Numbered from the stretch's first letter, positions 1 through 14,993 are shown. The stretch: 64,000 nucleotides of DNA from Phorcus lineatus (GCA_921293015.1 OV121085.1:10441731-10505730), one strand, 5' to 3'. Notes: generated from the letters alone by a model not told the origin. Made by a program: numbers and translations.

Positions 1-347
1 TTAAATTCAATGGGGAACCACCTTATTTTTAAAGAGCCTGATCCTTTTGGCTTTCTGACCGCCATCTTGTTTTCGGAATGTGCTTTACTTTGATAATTTT
101 ACAACATTATGACAATAAACGATATGTATGGATAAAATATCCACATATTTATTACTTATGATAAGACTTATCCACAATGCCTTGTAATGCTGTAGTAGGC
201 TTTTCACACTCGGAACGCCGATGAATGGCTCCACCTCTCATTATTATTCAGGAGAAACATTTGTATAGGCATTTGCTGCCTGTTTGCTAATCTTTTTCCT
301 TTTTGTGTGTATATATATATATATATACAAAATACCAATTCAACTTG

Positions 348-383
<36 letters not shown>

Positions 384-3119
384 TGTGAATGTTGTGTATT
401 ACTTGATGTATGGAAATGAAATACATTTTAAATCACTTCTCATTATTGTTTTATTTGTACTAAGTATGCGCTCTCATTTATCTCGTCAAATCTAAATCAA
501 ACAAAATATAAAAAAAGTAATGGCATGAGTAAAAAAAACAACCCTATGTCCTTTTAAGGACATTTCCCAAGCGACTTAGACTGCTGCCATACAGACAACG
601 TTAGGCCTCGTCATCTAATGATCTAACCAACTTTTACTTTTCGGTATAGTGTCCATTTAAAGTATGTAACTTAACATACAATAGAGAGAGAACGACGAAA
701 ATATTGTCCTACAGACGCATTCCGAAAGTTTGTTCACTTACCAGTGCCTCTTATTGCCGATATAATGTAAGATGGAATTTGACCACTGCATTACTTTAGC
801 TGAACTGAAGACGAACCGGATTTTATCAATGTGTAAAATAATCTTTGGTCCACATACTGTACTATGGTAAGATCCGTGGTGCAAGCTTTAGGACTTCTTA
901 AAAATGAAAAGCGAGGAGGGGTCAGCTTTTCGAATCAAGATTTCCAAAATGTGGGTATTTCATTAGCAACCAGCAAAATATAAAATACAAGAACTCTGGG
1001 TAATGCTGTTGATCAGTTATTAGAAAATTAACAGAGAAAAATCAAAACTTGAGTTTGACCTCTTTTCAGTTGCAAAAACTGTTGCAATATCCTGCCTTTT
1101 CCTTTGCCCAATGGCTTTACATTTATCATATTATCACATACAAAATTGAAAATATCTTTTTATCATTGAATCGCACTTCTTAGATGTATTTGAAAAATTA
1201 GTACAGTGATTAAAAAAATGAACAGGTTAAACGCCTCGGTAAGGTGTTGATTAATAAATTTGTAACGTGCAATTGATATGATTGGCGGATGATTGACAGC
1301 CCAATCTGTATATTACAACGCTTCCTGTACTGCTAGAGTTGTGGGTCCGTACCCGTGGGACCCAGCCACCCTCCCGTCTCTCCCACAACCACGGGGTCCT
1401 GCATCCTGCCCCCCTCTCGGTCAAGACAAGGTTAATGCGTATTTACCTGAGGGGATATTTGCGACAATGCGGCCAAGTATTAGTTTACTTTACGGTCTAA
1501 GTGTGAGTGGCCGCTATTGTCTACCCCCTCGCCGATGTGGCTCGCTTGCCCGACTCCTTTTCCACCTTTATTCCCCCTCTGACGGAAGGGCTGATATTTC
1601 TTCTTTGGATTTCACTCAATGAACAAATTGCCATGGCGGAATTGAACCCTATTTCCCAGGCATTCAATTGTAGTCCACAAAAGTTGAATCTCATCTTAAG
1701 CGCCCATAGCAGAACAGAATCCGACCCATCGGATGGGATTTCGTGTCCATAAACAATCGTGATGGTTCTACCAATGCTAATGTACTCTCTTTTAACTCCG
1801 ACAAATCAGTCGTGGGCAACATAAACATACTCACTAATTCGGCGTGTTGATGTCTTCAGTATTATAAAGCTCACACGGGACTTACCACAACTCATCAACT
1901 CAGCTCAAATGAACTCTCCCATTTTCGCATTGATGAGCGTCTTTAGAAGCTGATATCTTTAAGTGGGTTTTAATTGTCACTTTATTTGCGAATATTTCGT
2001 TTACGGCTGGCTGAACCTGCCGAAAGCTATCTTCGTCACACCTTTTTCAAATTTTGACATTTTTACCTCTCATCAAATCCATTATCGATATCTAGGGATT
2101 TATGTCTGATCATAAAGAATGTATACGAGTACTCGGGGTTAGGTCTGCCGGAGAGACCTGTTGAACATTGATTATCTTTATCAGCAACTGTAGTCGTTCA
2201 CTCTTATATTCCAGACACAAGAAGCTCTTGCATTTCGGAAACATGGTATATTTATCATATACTTATTCTGTTTTATTCTTATTTGAAGGATGTGACTTCC
2301 ATATTGTAGAAATGTTTGTACATAGGCCAATAAAATCGAAAAAAGGACTAGTAATTAAATATAAGAGATATTTAGGACGGGTAGAATTACTGGACTCAAG
2401 TACAAATCAATACAAATGCAGCTGTTTTGATATTTTGATTCTATTCTTAATACGTTTTCTTCAAAATTCATTGTGTTATGTACCAGTATCACGTTCCACG
2501 GACTTTTAATTTAAAAACAGTATTTTATTTCCAAAAAACAACATATATACCCTATATAGTAGAAATTAAACAACGGGGGAAGGATCAGCAAACGGACTAC
2601 ATCAGCCTATGAATATCGTTTACCCAAAAATGAATTATAATCACAAATAGAACATAGTTATGTTAACTGTAGAACACTCCCATTACTATTTTATCCAATA
2701 GCACACTTACCTGTTGAGTAAAATTATGTACTGCTACTTTACAAATGAGTCATTTGAAATATATTGAAACGTTTTACACATTCGACAAAGAGAAAATACT
2801 TATGCAGACTACTTATTGGATACCCCTCATTTGATTAAACGCGGATGTGTTGTTATGTGCACTCATTAATGTTTGGTTTTCGTTGAATTTATTATATCAA
2901 GACGACTTATTTCGACTAATCTGAACAAACAAACCTTTATGATTCAATGTCATGACCAGTTAAATTTACGATCTTCATTTTAAAATTCTCTTAAACGGCC
3001 GTAATCATGTGGTACTCGGGTATGGTATGGGCAAAACCAACAAGGTGAAAGGTAGTCGACTTTCGCATTCTGAATTTCTGAGTTGTAAATAAATACTATA
3101 CTATAATTTAGCCTTTAGA
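1..3119. other. No gene recognised; AT-rich with a GC-richer patch
   Basis: Two AT-dinucleotide runs lie at 310-326 and 351-379. A GC-richer patch at 1290-1750 holds overlapping open frames of 109 and 81 codons without recognisable motifs. It could be a regulatory or diverged exon sequence. Confidence 0.5.
310..379. repeat. (AT)n microsatellites
   Basis: Two pure AT/TA runs (310-326 and 351-379) are separated by 24 bp of unique sequence. Confidence 0.95.
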
Positions 3120-3580
3120 TGTAACGCAATGGCTATATTTATTATTTCTATTTTCTCTAAAGTAACCCTTCGAATGTAGTGCTAATGTTGGATCCATTAT
3201 TTAAAACTTCATTAAAGCGAACCCGTTAAATGTTATGCTAAAGTTGGATCTATTATTTTCACCATCTCTAAAGGAAACCCTTAGATTGTAATGCTGAAGT
3301 TGGATCTACAGTGTATCATTTTAACCATCTTTAAAGCAAAACGTTAAAATCCAATGCTCAAGTTGGAACTATTATTTTCACTTTCTCTAAATCAATCCCT
3401 TTAATTGTATTGCTGGAATTGGATTTATTATTTTCAACTTCTGTAAATCAAACCCTTTATTGTAATGCTGAAGTTGGATCTATTATTGTCACGTTCTTTT
3501 AAGAAAACCGTTTAAATGTATTGCTAAATTTGGATTTATCATTTTCACCTTCTGTAATGCAAAACGTTTAAAAATGTAAA
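3120..3580 (+). repeat. Degenerate minisatellite, ~59 bp unit, about 8 copies
   Basis: Each unit carries AATGCTGAAGTTGGATCTAT, then TATTTTCACC, a CTCTAAA-like block and AACCCTTTA. Copies are diverged and vary by a few bases in length. Confidence 0.85.
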
Positions 3581-4219
3581 GCAATATTCAAGTCACCAGT
3601 CGCGACGTCAGTCATAAAAAGTACAAATGAATAAAATATCTCATTCATCTAGTGATCGTGTGCCATATACAAAACCGTGTTTCTAACACTCAATGCCAAC
3701 GATTGTGTTCAACCTTGCGTTTTATAGCACACACACAACTAACCAGACAAGACAGGAGCCCAGTCGTGTGCTGGCGCAGCGTCACTGAGCGCCCAGTTTG
3801 AAGGATTTACCTCTATTTTATGAAGGTGTTGAGAACGAGAAGATTCGCTCGATTAATTAGAGTCGCGAAGTTTGGAGAAGCACGTGCCCAGCAGGAGTAA
3901 TCTTGTGTAGCGGTTGAAGGGACATCATGTTATTTGAGATTTATCAAGGGCTGGGGTTACACAAGAAATGGGCTTCGGTAGTTTTAGGTATCTTTGAAAC
4001 ATCAGTGTTTGAATGTCATGTAATTTTGTAAGGACAGGAAATGAGAAACTTTTCGGATGTTAAAGATCCACTTACCCGTGTTTTGCTACCGACAATTTTT
4101 ACTTATCCAATCTCAAAGGTCAACCGAACAGACAGCAATAAATTACATCGTATATTAGTTAAATGAAGATTGGAAATACTGAATCTTGCATAGAGAACTC
4201 CAAGACCAATGAACTAGTG

Positions 4220-4256
4220 TGACGTCATGATACTGACGTCCCAAGTGATGACGTCA
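4220..4256. promoter_or_regulatory. Cluster of CRE-like sites
   Basis: TGACGTCA lies at 4220-4227 and 4249-4256, with CTGACGTCC between them. CREB/ATF-type bZIP factors bind this palindrome. No adjacent gene is recognised, so function is inferred only from the motif. Confidence 0.4.
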
Positions 4257-5568
4257 CTGTGATCAGCTCACAAGATATCTACCCTGTGCATTAACTTAGG
4301 AGTACCTTGCGATGTTCTCGAGCGATAGCGATCACTCAGTATTGATATAACCCGCGGCGATCACTGCAACACTGAAGGCAAGGCGGGTATTTGTATTTGC
4401 CTCGGCGAAAAGGTTCATTCATGATATTATCTTTCTCATAGATAAATAAATTTTCATATGAATGTCTTCTTAGTTATGAAAAAGATAAAAAATAATCAAA
4501 CACTTGAATTTGTTTTTTTAAATCTTTTAAAATAGTCAACAAAACATGCGTTTTGCTGATATTGTTTGATTAACTAACATATCTATGAATCAAAAGAAAA
4601 TTCTATCTTAACACATTTCAGGGACACTGAAAAAAGTCAATGACCCGTAACCAAGGATCAAAAACAACTAATCGATTTTAAAAATAGTTTTTCCGAAATC
4701 ATGTTAAAATAACGTTTTGTAGGATCCATCCTATATTTATATATAGCGATGTCATTGTGCGGTTTGGACAATTCATCAGGTTAATACGACCTTTGATGTG
4801 CACATCAGTTTGGTACTCATATCATTAAACCTTAAATACCTTTCAATACAACAATAGCATTCCCGTTTTTGTTTTATCAAACTTTATCATAAAGGCTTGA
4901 TTAAGAAAGTTTACTCGAAGACGTATCTTAGCAGCATAAGAACGCATTCTGGTAGACGGGCGTTCATTTCAAGACAATGGGCATTAAACAGTATTTATTC
5001 ACGATCAACCATTATTCAGGATGGTTGTTATCAGACCCAAGATTGGTAGGCACGCGTTCAATATGATGGTCACTGTTTAATTTATTAAATGGTCTTTATG
5101 AATAAAGTTAGATTATGTGTCATTCTGATTAAAATCAAATAATTGATTCATTCCGTAGTCTTATACAGGGTTGTTCCTTGTTACTAATTTATGATCTGAC
5201 GGAATTCCGTAGACATCCATGTCGACGTGAACTTTGAAGACGAAATGACCCCAAAATTGACGTACTGCAGCCTATCAGATGGTTTAGGCCGACGATGAGG
5301 CGACCAATAAAATATCAGCTCTTTTGCACACTTCGGCTTATCAATAAAGATGGCTACCCCGAAGTGTCCCTCTGTATTACTTGATATAAGAAAAGAACAC
5401 ATATTTTAAAACAACACTACAAACACTTTGGTTTGTCACGTTCGTCGTGGTAAATCAGTGACTCTTCTTAGCAGAAAAGCTATTGAAGGCTTTTGCGATA
5501 TTACAAATATACGGAAAGCTTCGGCAATTTCCGTTACGGTCGATCTTTGATGATTGGTCTTGTTTCTT

Positions 5569-5596
5569 TCTTTCTTTCAGAGATTTGAAAGAAAGA
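5569..5596. repeat. Perfect short inverted repeat
   Basis: An 11 bp stem TCTTTCTTTCA pairs with TGAAAGAAAGA around a 6-base loop. Confidence 0.7.
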
Positions 5597-5712
5597 TAGA
5601 TATAAGAAATAATGTAACTTCTTGTTGATACGGATGGCTATGGGATTCCGTCAGACCAAAGATGAGTGACAAGTTACAAACTATTAAAAGAACAAGAAAC
5701 GAATCAATAATT

Positions 5713-5726
5713 TCATCATCATCATC

Positions 5727-5758
<32 letters not shown>

Positions 5759-5794
5759 CATCATCGGCAGCAGCATCAGCATCATCATCATCAT
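5713..5794. repeat. (TCA)n microsatellite
   Basis: This is a trinucleotide TCA run interrupted once by CAC and by a GGCAGCAGCATCAGC block. Confidence 0.95.
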
Positions 5795-5799
5795 GAGTG

Positions 5800-7740
5800 T
5801 CGTCTTAAAAGCAAATTGAAAATTACAAAACCGGAAACAAAAGACGTTTTACTGTACGTCACGTCATTGTGTGAATTATTTATAACATATCGTCATCATT
5901 ATCTATCTAAATTATATTCTTTAGGATCATACCATAAGTTAAGGTTTCGACACTTTTCTGAAATGGTTCCTTCATTTTGGAATGACGATAATCTAATAGT
6001 CTGATTAAAAGGCACTTAATCCTATCAGGAGTAACAATATATGGCTTGTATCTGTTATTATTCCATTAAACCAGAGTATGATAACCCTGTATGAACACCA
6101 CCGCAGTAGTACAAACATACTGACTAATCCAGTATTTCAACAAGTGACTTATACATCGTTTCATCTCTGATCTCTTCAAGACGATTCTTGCTGTGTTCCA
6201 CACACGCTCACCAGGGGTATTCAAGGGATATAAATCATGTCCAGTCACTGGTCAACTTCGGACAATAGAGGCGAAGCTGCGTGTGATTCCTACACGTACC
6301 GTGTCCGGCTTAATGGACTGACCAGTCGCCACTACGGCCATCAAGACCTCTCCCCTTTTCAAAACGCCACCTCTTCCCGTTGAAACTGAGAAACATTAGC
6401 TCCCATATATACTTGAAATTCAAACCTAACGTTTGACGTCGCATCCATCATAGCCGGTATGGAATCATATTTTCAAGGGTATTATAGCCAGTTTGGCTGG
6501 TCAGTCTATGGGGATAGTCAAGGGGGACCCTGAACGCTGGTCAGCTCCGTTGAGAAATGTCCAGTTTTCTAACTCCACTTCATCACGACCGGACCCCCAA
6601 CAATGTCCACTTCAGATGTTCACTTGTGGACCTTAGATCCAGAACATTGAGATCTATAGTGTCTCTAACAAGGGCACACCCCTTATCCACGCCCTGTGGA
6701 GTACTACCGTTGTCATGGTAACGATACAAAACAGTGATAGAGAGGAACTGTCAGCGAGTTGCTCATCTTTCCTTATACATCTATCACCGTTTGTTCACCG
6801 TGTCAGCACATTCCTCTGTCCTTTCTCTCTTCCCTCTTTCAACAAGTGTCATCCATTTATTTCTTCCCTCATTCTTCCCGCTTCGTGTCATCACTGGTTG
6901 CCCATACATCACCTCTTATGGCACGACGTCACCTATATACATCACATTAGTAAGTCGTAAAGCACTTGACCGCTTCTATAGCACTTTTTATATCTATTTT
7001 GCTAATATCCCGTTGATTTATGCCAGCAGTGCTATAGCCCGTAGCCTGATCGTATCAACACCTATCGGATGAAATACATAAATAACAACCATAAACGTCT
7101 TCCCCCGAGTTTAGTACTTTAAATGTTTGGGTTGCCGTGATGTTCAAGAGTTTTTATAACTCAGATAAGAAGTAAGAAGATTCGACTATAGATTCCAATA
7201 TGATAGATGACTATGAAATTTATAATATAAATCTAATCGAAAATGGAATTTAATACATAAATGACAATGATAAAAGTTCTATTGGAAAATAAGTGTTCTG
7301 AACGTTTGTCTTGTCGGAAGTTAAGGTATGTACATTTCATTACATGAAAGGAGTTTAATGTTAAATTTTGAGTATCAAAATAAATCGAAATAAAATTCGA
7401 AGGAGATTATTTTAAGTTTAGTTAAGCTTTTGTTTATGTATTTCATATTTTTCATAATGAGATAGGATGATTCCACAAACAATGCCAATGTTATCTGATA
7501 TATAGAAATTGCGTTTTATTTAAACATATTTATTGATAAAAAAAAGGCAATGCATGATTGGATTGGCCAAGAAGCAGCGAAGTGCTTATTTAAAGGCTTC
7601 TCGAATATAATCACATTTAAGTAAATAAATGAAAATGAATGTCCAATGGTTCCTGTATGTTTCATAATTAAGCTCCTGGGAAACTGGCAATGCAAATAAA
7701 TTTGAATGTTTTGCAGTCGATGTATATCAAAGTGCTTATG
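5800..7740. other. No gene recognised
   Basis: This is moderately AT-rich unique sequence with only short unrecognisable open frames. The interval 6240-6960 is somewhat GC-richer. Confidence 0.4.
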
Positions 7741-7922
7741 AAATTTCAAATCGATTAGATTTCATAATACAATGATGAATATAATACAATAATTTATTTG
7801 AATCTTTGCTTGTAAGCGACGACCATATGTACTAATGAAGATTCAAATCGATTAAATTTCATGATGTATTGATGAATTTCAAAAGAATATTTGTTTGAAT
7901 CACTGCTTGTGAGCGATTCACA
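7741..7922 (+). repeat. Diverged tandem duplication, ~97 bp unit
   Basis: CAAATCGATTA starts both copies (7747 and 7844). Both then share a TTTCAT-GATGAAT-TTTGAATC-GCTTGT-AGCGA series with about 75-80% identity by eye. Confidence 0.7.
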
Positions 7923-8165
7923 TCCCCGGAATACTGTGTTTAAAAAAAACCCCTTTCAAATAACAGAACGATTGCACTTTTCATTCAAAGCACTTGTTGC
8001 AAGTGAAAGACTAATTTATATCAAAAATGAAAAGTATCCTCATAATTTCGTATATACCCTTTAAAAACGAATGATATTAATAACGACCCGAATCTTAATA
8101 CATTTAAAAAAAAAGTAAATGTGCATTTCAACTCTTTCAGACATTTCATCGCAAATCGTCCAGTA

Positions 8166-8466
8166 GTTGTGGTGATGGGTAATATTAGTTTTGCTAGTAG
8201 TAATTGTATTAGTATTAACAGCAACAATAGTAGTAATAGTAGTAGAAGTAGTACTTGTATTACTTCTACGCTAATGGTAGTTATAGTAGTAGTCGTCGTA
8301 GTAGAATTAGTACTTCTAGTAGTGGTAGTTGTAGTAGATGGAGTATTAGTATCAGAAGTAAAATCTAATATTAGCAATAGGTGTAGAATTTATAGTAGTA
8401 GCAGCAGTAGTATTAGTAAAAGTGGTAGAAATGGTAATAGAGGACATAGTAAATTTATTAGTAGTA
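8166..8466. repeat. Interrupted (GTA)n trinucleotide array
   Basis: Imperfect GTA/TAG repeats with AAT and ATT variants produce Ser/Val-rich or Thr-rich open frames on both strands, which I do not count as genes. Confidence 0.9.
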
Positions 8467-8469
8467 AAA

Positions 8470-11400
8470 ATACTAAAGGATAAGTTTTTAAAAACTACAA
8501 CGATAACCATGGTCTCATCTCACACTGCAATGACTCAAAGATGAAAGCAATGACGTCATAAAGTAGATGATGTCATATTGTCAAAATAAGAAATATACAT
8601 GCTAACTCGTCCTTGCAGAATTTCTGCAAAAAAATCCTCTTTTGAGTTCAATTTTGTTTGTAAGATCAATTTCAATAATCATCAACATATCAATATAGTG
8701 TCAAAGATTTCTCGCCTTGATGTTTAGACAGATGACAGACGTTTCAATGCAGGCACATATCTGTCAGCTGTTTTATAATCCCTGACATCCAAAGAAAATA
8801 TTTGTAAAAAACAACAATGTTATTCATGAAATGCAATCAGTTTGTATTTTGCAACGAGTCGCCAGTCTCTGGGACCTGAATACTGCAATTCATGGTCCCT
8901 CTTTAATGACAGGTTTAAGAGACCCGTAGATGATAGAAGGAAGTGTTTCACAATATAAGATGGGTAGGATGAGGACACACCAGTGAACTGTCAATCTACG
9001 GCATCTACTTAGGGACATAATCTATGGCTTTTAGCAGCTCACCTTGGAGAAAACAGGGGGTCAGTTTGGGTCAGCGTACTATCTTAATCAGAAATATCTG
9101 GATTTGTGAATATGTGTGATTTATCACAGCGCCCCGGTGGCATTTATATGTATTGATAGTATCTGATGGAGGGAGTGAATACATGATGCGGGGATGATTG
9201 GGGAGGGTGAGGGGGGACCGCTGGACAACGCCGGGTCATAACGCAGAGATAGCAGGGTCAAGATCGACCCCAGGTTTTCGGGGATCTCTTTCATAGGCAA
9301 GTGTCAAAATTAGAAATTGCTGTTGCAGTTCTGACAATACCTGTCATGGTATGTGATGGTTGAACGCCGGGGAACTATAGAGATAACTGTCTTGTCACTC
9401 AGCTCTAAACAACTCCTGATGGCGGCGTTTAACCGATTACTGACCAGTCCTCACAGCTGACCAGTGGACAGATATCAGACTGGCAGCTCATTGACCACTG
9501 GTTAGTTGGAATAAACTTCGGAAATATGATATAGCGATGCACTGTCAAATCGAATATTTCCTCTTTTTTTAAAAATAGAAAATCAAAAATTGAATTGAGC
9601 GGAGACCATTGGAGTAATGTGATGCCCTGTTGATATTTGTCTCATTTTAAATAAAATGTAAAACGAGGTATCGATGATGTTAATTCGCGAAATGAACCAA
9701 AATAATAAAGCCGCATAATATGTTAATTATAGCTCTGTGATCAAAGAGAGTATGAAATGTTGTCCTATTAATAATGCTGATAATATCTAAATCTGTTTAT
9801 TATTTTATAAGTTATCATGAAAATCGAAAACTAGTCATAATCATTCTGAAAATGATTCAGAATTAAAAACATTAGATGAAGAAGTTTCATTACATTGGTA
9901 TTAAGTCAAATATCTAATCTTCTTTTTCTAACAAACTCAAAAGGAGAGCATCAGAAACGCCAATAAAGAGAAATATGAACAAATCATTACGCATTTTAAC
10001 AAATGCGTGCTCTAATGATGGTCATGTTATGAATTACCGGGATAACGTCACATTCACTATGCATTTAGAAAGGACATAATAGGGTTTACTAGGACAAACC
10101 AATCTACAACAGTATTTAACTAACGTTTCTAACAATCAAGCCAGTGTTACCACACGGGCTTCCGATTGGTCTTATGAAATCGGTAAGTGAAACAACTACT
10201 GCAAGTACTATTGGCCATATGTTGATTACATGTAAGTATCAATAGTGATTTTTGAAATATGTTTTAAATATCAAAATTGCCATATCCCTTTGAATCAATA
10301 AAACTGTGATTCTTTACAAAATAGATTTGTCAGTTTAAAAAGTATTCAGTCAATTATCGAACCATTTGAAGATGGACAATGATAAAGGATTTTAAAATTC
10401 GTTTACCGAATATTTGAGGTCTGAGGTATGATAGAAAGAAAAAGTTAACACAGTTAAAAAGTCTCTTGTAAAAAGGTCACGATCTTTTATTAGTCATAAG
10501 TCAAGACCATTTGACAACAATTGACAGCACTGTTCACAATCGTCACATAAATTACAATTTACGAATGTCCAAAGAAGTCCCGTAGAGGAACTCTGAGATT
10601 AATTTGGTGCCGCTAGAATGATCGCAGAATAGGTATTGAAGTTGCTTTTGCATCTTTGTGTCTCTCGTTTTGACCCTCTTGACATATTAATTAACCAAAA
10701 AATCAACCAATTCTTAAGATAAATAAAACTTTAATTTCACTATAATCACAATGAACTAATATCATAAATAATTGATGTTCATAAAGTATGCCTTTTCCCT
10801 CTACACCTATAACTCTGACCTTTTACTGTTACATTTTACATCATGATGTCAAAGAGTAAATAATAAACGATTACTCATTGGAATGCACGCCTAGTGGTAG
10901 CAAGGAATACACTATCCAAGGAACTTTTACCTTCGGTATTTCAGGGTACAGTGAAACGCTACATTACTTGGTCAACTAGGATCCTTAACATTTCATAGAT
11001 GAAGCGAATGTTATAATAAATTGAAGCCGGTAATATAGACGATCTGTTAGAACTTCAGACCACGCTGTAAAGGCAAACTTGGCACTGTATAGTCGTAATT
11101 ATTACTCGCACGTTGAAGATACCGCCGTTCAATAAATCTGCAATGTTTTTTGTGTCATAACATCACATCTTTTACGTCACATGACGTGATAATGTTAACG
11201 GCGCGGAAGCAATGGTGATATTGGCGAGTTTCATGCTTCTTTTAATTATGTAATTCAGTAAGAGATGTAAAGAAAATGTAAAAAAATAATCAACTTTGTC
11301 CCGTGTTATTATCTTTTCATGAAAGTCGTGAATGGTTTTGGCATTTAACTCGCTTTCACTCGATAAATACCAACCCTTTCACTAGTTATTCGTTATAAAA

Positions 11401-11640
11401 TGTTTTCAAACACCTCTCTTTTTGTCTTTGTCTTAAACCATAATTTGTCATTTAGTCTCTTCAAGTATTTGTCAAATAGTGTCAAGCACTTTCAAATAAC
11501 ACGACAAATGCAATGAAAGATCAACGAATGTGCCCCTGTTTAACTGATAAACTTATTTAACTTAGCAAATAGAAGTTTTCAATCGGTTAACTATTATATC
11601 TACTTTTCTTAATTCTGGTAGAGGTCAATGTCATTCCCAT
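8470..11640. other. No gene recognised
   Basis: This is AT-rich unique sequence. A stretch at 8860-9480 is richer in GC and in GACC/GGTC words. TGACGTCA is at 8551-8558 just inside the left part. Confidence 0.4.
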
Positions 11641-11900
11641 TTTTTCAACTGAACCACACCGTACAAAGTCACATCATACCACAGATCAACACAGCATCAA
11701 ACAACATCACAACACAGTTCAGCACGACATCACCTTACCACTTTCATACTATACTAGACCATGCCAGACCATGACAGGTCACACCATGGCCAGACCCTAC
11801 ATATCGCAAACGGCACAGTTATGTCTAAACACTTAACATCACGCTTTACCAAACCTTAGCATACAGAAGTAGACATACATACACGTACATCATAACTTGG
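11641..11900. repeat. C/A-rich, G-poor low-complexity block
   Basis: Degenerate repetition of ACCACA, CATCAC and ACCATGCCAGACCATGA-like words, with few G on this strand. It is not a clean tandem repeat. Confidence 0.6.
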
Positions 11901-11959
11901 ATCATACAATACTTTGCCTTAGACTCGACCTCTAACCAGCCATTTTTTTACCATTACAG

Positions 11960-14900
11960 CACCGTATATTTTAATTCGCTAAAGTTCTTGCTTTTCATTG
12001 AGCTTCACCAGTAAACAGCTCTATGATATCACTGGTCTTGATGGAATTGTATCAGATGAAATTGTAACGTAATGTTGTATTAATGTGTGACCTCAAGTTA
12101 TATATGATTCGGTTAATAGCAAGAAAAATCTTTAACCTATAGAGCTATTCTTTTTAATGCATTGTCCAATCAAAGTGGCAGTTCCAGGATTTGGATACAC
12201 ATTCTGTTACCTTTGACAAAAAGTTTAGATTATTGCCCAATGGTGTCTGAGATCTGTCGTTGATGAAGAGGTAACTTTTAATGCAATATTTGTCATGCTC
12301 TTTATATGAAATATCATATCACTAAAACGAAAATGGGAAGTTCGTTTTACAATTATTCTCGGTATTTGATTCTATGTATAAGGTGTCATATGGTTTTTAA
12401 GAGAATATCTTTACACGAGCCTGTCCCGTGTTTGCTTAAAATGGCAATGTGAAATTTTGACCTCTAAAAGTTTTCTAGGAAAATAAAAGTTGGATTTAAA
12501 TGACCCCCATAATCTTCGTATTCCAGGACAATTTCATTTGCATTGATACTCAGTTGTAGAAGTACAAAAAATGATGCTTTACATAGAAGTCTGATAGTTG
12601 CTATGAACCTATGAACAGACTGAATTACATGATCGGTTTCGAATCTAATAAATATATGCGAACAAAAGATGAAAAACGCGATGCGAAAATTGTCTAATAT
12701 GGGGAAACAACTTGTCTATAAAAGTGAAAAAATCAAAATGAAACATTACTAATATTAAGATTGATTACATATTTGACCAACTGATGATCAATAACCGTTA
12801 TTGGTTGGTGTTTCGTAGAAAAGAACATTATCATAGGTTATAAATCATAAAAATTATGTTCTTAAAAATAATTTCTATAGAGGTTTTCATTTTATCAACA
12901 CACAAAAGATAAAGCCGCAAGGATGTGTACACAATATGAATGACAAGAACATGTTATGAATATTCTCAATATTCCAGTGAAACGGTTTATTACAGCAAGC
13001 TGTTTTTAATGAAAACAAACACTTTATGTGATATTACTAAAAATGTTAAAGCACACAAAGTTTATTATATCAATACACCTTTACGGGAACATAAAATGGC
13101 GATAGGCTATGGAGAAATGAGTTTTCAACAATTGGCGACTCCGTTTTATGTGAGGGAACTTAAAAGATTTTATTTCCATATGTCACATTTACATTCTATA
13201 TTTCATATTTCAATTTCATATGAAAATGTCCTAGCTTATTCGTTTATGAATTTTAGAGATGGAATAAAATATTAAACGAAAGGAGTTTTCATATTAGAAG
13301 GGTAGATATGATATAGATTGAAAGAAAGAAATCCTAGCTATGCATGAACGAGCAGTTATCATGAATAGAAGCCAGGCCATAAAATGAACTAGCGGTAAAA
13401 CTACTATATGTGGAAATGAAGATACGGAAAGGGGTCTTTGAAGTGCATCTTAAAGTAGAATAGTACGTATATGAATACTGGAGAATATCTCTCCGAATAA
13501 ATTGTAAAAACTTATAAGGATACCAGTAAGTATAAAAGAATATATATCATATACACGTGGATGTAATAAATATCAAAGAATGTGTAACACAAAGAACATT
13601 AAGATATATTTTCAAAGATGTCAGAGTTATCATTTATGAACAGCTTATGGATTATGACTTTTAGTGTAGTGATAATCTTATCTGATATTCCACCACATTG
13701 ATCTTTTCATCACAAAGGTCGTAAAGTTATGCTCTAATACAGAGTTAATCCCTTCTTTTCTATTGTCGTAACATACTGGCAAGTTATTATTACACCCTCT
13801 CATATATTTAAGATTTCTTTGAGATGTATCAATGCCCCAGGTAACACTGCAAAGCTCAGGTGTGCTTACTTATATTGAAAGACACCTACTCGAGGTGATA
13901 TTTATTTCTGCTGTCACCGCCCCCTGCACTTCTGACCCGAGAGGTTATTGGGGTCACGGGGGACGTTGCATTTTAAAGGTAAGCATACAATATTGTACAG
14001 GGAACAAAAATGTGAAGAAACCAGTCTTTGATGTTAGTTGGAATAGAGTGTACACCGATATAATTGACTGGAACAAAGCATTTGTGAGTGTGCTTCCTCG
14101 CGTGTGGAATATGTATTTATGCCCCCATCCCTCCCCTCCCACCCTCGGGCCTGTCTGTGTCCCCTGTGAGTCTGCCCCTCCCTTCCCTCCATGCTTTCCA
14201 CTCGATTTCCTCTCTATAACATGGCATGCCTTCACAGCACTGGTCCGTGCATATGCCGACTTATTTCATGTTGAACAATAACATTCACCCAAAGGTAAAT
14301 CTAAACTTTCTATCTTTGAAAAAGCATTCAGGTATTCTTTTCAAAGCTCTTTATGGAAAGCCGTCTGCATTTAATTTGCTTTATTTAATCCTCTGTCCCC
14401 AAAGGGCTTCATCATATCTGTACAGGAGATCAATTTACCTATACGTTTAAAAATGGGTTAATTAAGGGACGGTTGTTGAGATCTATGTATGCATAAACAT
14501 ACAGGTTTTAACCGCTCCGATGCTTATCGGTGGATTATCATAGCGTGCAATCTGAAAATTAATCCCGGCCTTAACAAGCTTTTATTCAGCCTAATCGACG
14601 TTGATCCTCACACCTTGTACCATGTTATAATGCCTACTTCAAGGGAATCGTCCAAGGACCTTCAAAAGCCAGGTATTCGAGACCGATATCTACTACGCTA
14701 GTGCTGTACGTTATACCACTGAAATGTTTATGGATGGTTGGAGCGTTTATGATTGCCAGACACGTGTTTAGACACCTTAGCCATGTCCTCCGCTCATTTT
14801 GGAACACTCAGCACGCACATGCGTACGTCACTTTTCATGTAAAGTCCACCCTTTGTGACCTCTTGTTTCCTTAACTGGACAGCCACTGTTTTACCTTGGA

Positions 14901-14980
14901 CACTGGCTATAAATGTCATCATCTTAAATGCTTCCTTTTTTCCATTTCCGTTTTGTTACAAAATGCAATACATTTATATA
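11960..14980. other. No gene recognised
   Basis: The longest ATG frame is 13832-14281 (149 codons), with a Pro/Cys-rich stretch near residues 97-125. It has no family motif and may be chance. The rest is AT-rich unique sequence. Confidence 0.4.
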
Positions 14981-14993
14981 TACCACTATTCAT

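Noticed and set aside
8021..8483. Overlapping 118 and 120 codon frames on opposite strands
   Set aside because: Both are readings of the interrupted GTA array.
13832..14281. 149-codon ATG frame
   Set aside because: No recognisable domain, and composition changes abruptly along it. Listed only as an unrecognised frame.
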